Below are positions 62,901-64,000 of a stretch of 64,000 nucleotides of DNA, piece by piece. Below the pieces are notes generated by a model. That model worked only from the letters and a program-made list of their open reading frames with translations, had not been told where the DNA came from and ran no database searches. The stretch is taken from NCBI GenBank assembly GCA_037349105.1, contig JAYJMM010000123.1:682001-746000 (forward strand). The letters are read 5' to 3'. Within the stretch, counting starts at the first letter, position 1. Each line of letters starts with the position of its first letter. Source of the DNA: Limnomonas spitsbergensis. Its lineage: Eukaryota > Chlorophyta > Chlorophyceae > Chlamydomonadales. The position numbers and the translations under genes were made by a program.

Positions 62901-63635
62901 AAGTGTCTAGGTGCCCAGCTCCTAGCCATTTTTGAATATATGTAAGGTTTGAGCTGCATGACATGGACAGAGGAGCAGATTCTCTCCTGCCGTATGCCGA
63001 GTCCCGTCAGGATTGAAAGAGAACCAGAGAGAGTGATGCAAAAATGATTTCCCACGCCCCTGCTTGAAAACAATCCCCGCATTTTTCTCCCCTAAGCAGC
63101 ATTTCCCTTCTGCTGAGATCTTAACTGAGAGCTGAGAACCGAACTGTGAACTAATAGTACCTTCTCATCACACCTCAACAGGCCAATTGTGAAATTCACG
63201 AACCTCGGCATCCCCTGCAGCGTTGGAGAGACCGGCATCTTACTTTCTTTTGGTGTGAATGGCTTGTGAGTATCAGGGTATGGGTTCCAGGGTTGAAAGC
63301 CAAGGTCTAAGCTTCTCCCTCTCTTTTTCCGTGAAAGGCATGGAAGTATGGGTTCCAGGGTTGAAAGATAAGGTTTCAGCATATTTTTCTCTTCTGCTGT
63401 GAACAGGGCAGGAGTGTAAAGCAATTTAAACACGAACATTGGATATATGCAATTAGCTGACACTGATCCAGCTGGCTGATGTGATTTCTGCCCCCCCTTC
63501 CCCTTCTTCCCGCGCAGCACCTTGGATCAAATCTGTGGCGGCCCGGCTTGCCGTTATTCCAACTTTGAATCAAGCGGCGTAAGCGGGAACTGCCCGGTTG
63601 GATTGTTCTCGTCCTACTACTTGGTGGGCAAGTAG
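53903..63635 (+). CDS. Pherophorin 3 with three extra 12-Cys modules (16 exons, ~1100 aa)
   Basis: Exons: 53903-53963, 54042-54117, 54987-55243, 55903-56052, 56582-57064, 57491-57618, 57826-58378, 58773-58913, 59552-59985, 60173-60287, 60556-60631, 61117-61504, 62144-62307, 62660-62741, 63182-63265, 63518-63635. Signal peptide MQRPSLLLLSSVIALALIH; an ATG at 53873 is also in frame. The first pherophorin domain starts WFPWCKC and ends ECCPT. Then come Pro-rich spacer, module 1, spacer, module 2, spacer, module 3, spacer, and a final pherophorin domain from FPYCSC to SSYYLVGK. Each module has twelve cysteines in the same order, opening with C-x2-C-x3-C and including VCA.GS, VCN.F, AIGY and SCN. 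All phases agree except inside exon 7, where the Pro-rich part needs a one-base frame change. Expected to be a secreted matrix protein. A TGTAA signal was not found before the window ends. Confidence 0.85.
54788..54950. repeat. CCACCTG short repeat in pherophorin 3 intron 2
   Basis: CCACCTG and close variants (CCACCTC, TCACCTG) recur about fifteen times just before the exon 3 acceptor, and also serve as a pyrimidine-rich tract. Confidence 0.65.
62055..62132. repeat. Telomere-like CCCTAAA array in an intron
   Basis: About eight degenerate copies of CCCTAAA or CCCTTAA stand in tandem immediately before the acceptor at 62143. CCCTAAA is the plant-type telomere unit. Copies also occur singly near 60110. 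Because of its pyrimidine content it may double as a splice tract. Confidence 0.6.
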
Positions 63636-64000
63636 GCTGCCTCCCCCGCCAAGGATGGATGAGGATCTACAGATCTAAGAACCATCGAGGATCTACAGAT
63701 CCAAGGATTGATGCATGAGATCCATCTCCCCGCCCTTATGATCTACAGATGGAATCTGTGGTTGCTGTCTTGCCCAGCTTGCCTGCCCCACACCTGTTGG
63801 GGGCCCTTTATTGAACCTTCTCCCCAGAAGCAGGGGTTTGAACGAGGTGCAGCCTTGGTCGACTGGCCCGCCCTCACCACTGGCAACTGGCTGCAACATG
63901 CCGGATGGGGAGTGGCTGAAACTTAAGAAAGGGATACAACGGGACTCGCTGGCTTTTTAGTCATTGAGCAGGGGGGTCGGGGCGGCCCGAGCAGGCAAGG
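63636..64000. other. 3' flank of pherophorin 3
   Basis: Three copies of GATCTACAGAT lie at 63664, 63691 and 63739. No further gene is visible before the window ends. Confidence 0.4.

Overview
The window looks like nuclear DNA of a green alga of the volvocine/chlamydomonad type (Chlorophyceae, Chlamydomonadales). The main reason is three intron-rich pherophorin genes, a cell-wall/extracellular-matrix glycoprotein family with proline-rich hinges that is characteristic of this group. Genes are split by many GT-AG introns, intergenic DNA is rich in inverted-repeat elements and minisatellites, and nothing points to operons or bacterial signals. The species cannot be named from the sequence. All exon models were built by hand from splice sites, intron phase and comparison between copies inside the window.

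Layout. 1-3.1 kb: repeats (palindromic AT-rich DNA, a 410-bp inverted-repeat element, a degenerate tandem repeat). 3.1-4.3 kb: small three-exon gene of the IFI6/IFI27 (ISG12) type. 5.6-7.6 kb: decayed non-LTR retrotransposon (minus strand). 7.7-9.85 kb: 2.2-kb fold-back element with ~212-bp arms and several hairpins. 10.0-10.7 kb: second decayed non-LTR fragment. 11.9-12.8 kb: second ISG12-type gene. 15.95-17.1 kb (minus): unrecognised multi-exon gene. 20.5-26.5 kb (minus): pherophorin 1. 26.9-33.4 kb: nest of three inverted-repeat elements, one full of tandem arrays. 34.8-39.5 kb (minus): pherophorin 2. 41.0-42.2 kb: non-autonomous hAT-like transposon with clear TIRs and 8-bp target duplication. 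44.0-48.7 kb (minus): sn1-specific diacylglycerol-lipase-like gene with catalytic Ser/Asp/His visible. 50.3-53.4 kb: 27-bp minisatellite of ~110 units that is open for 1018 codons on the minus strand. 53.9-63.6 kb (plus): pherophorin 3, a 16-exon gene with three 12-cysteine modules inserted between its two pherophorin domains.

The three pherophorins share intron positions and phases, including a small second exon (10, 28 and 76 nt) after the signal-peptide exon, so they are paralogues; they are expected to be secreted matrix proteins. The lipase would act in membrane lipid turnover. No functional link between lipase, ISG12-like genes and pherophorins is visible beyond proximity. The most unusual items are the three-module pherophorin, the datable nested insertions at 26.9-31.1 kb, and the long minisatellite reading frame.
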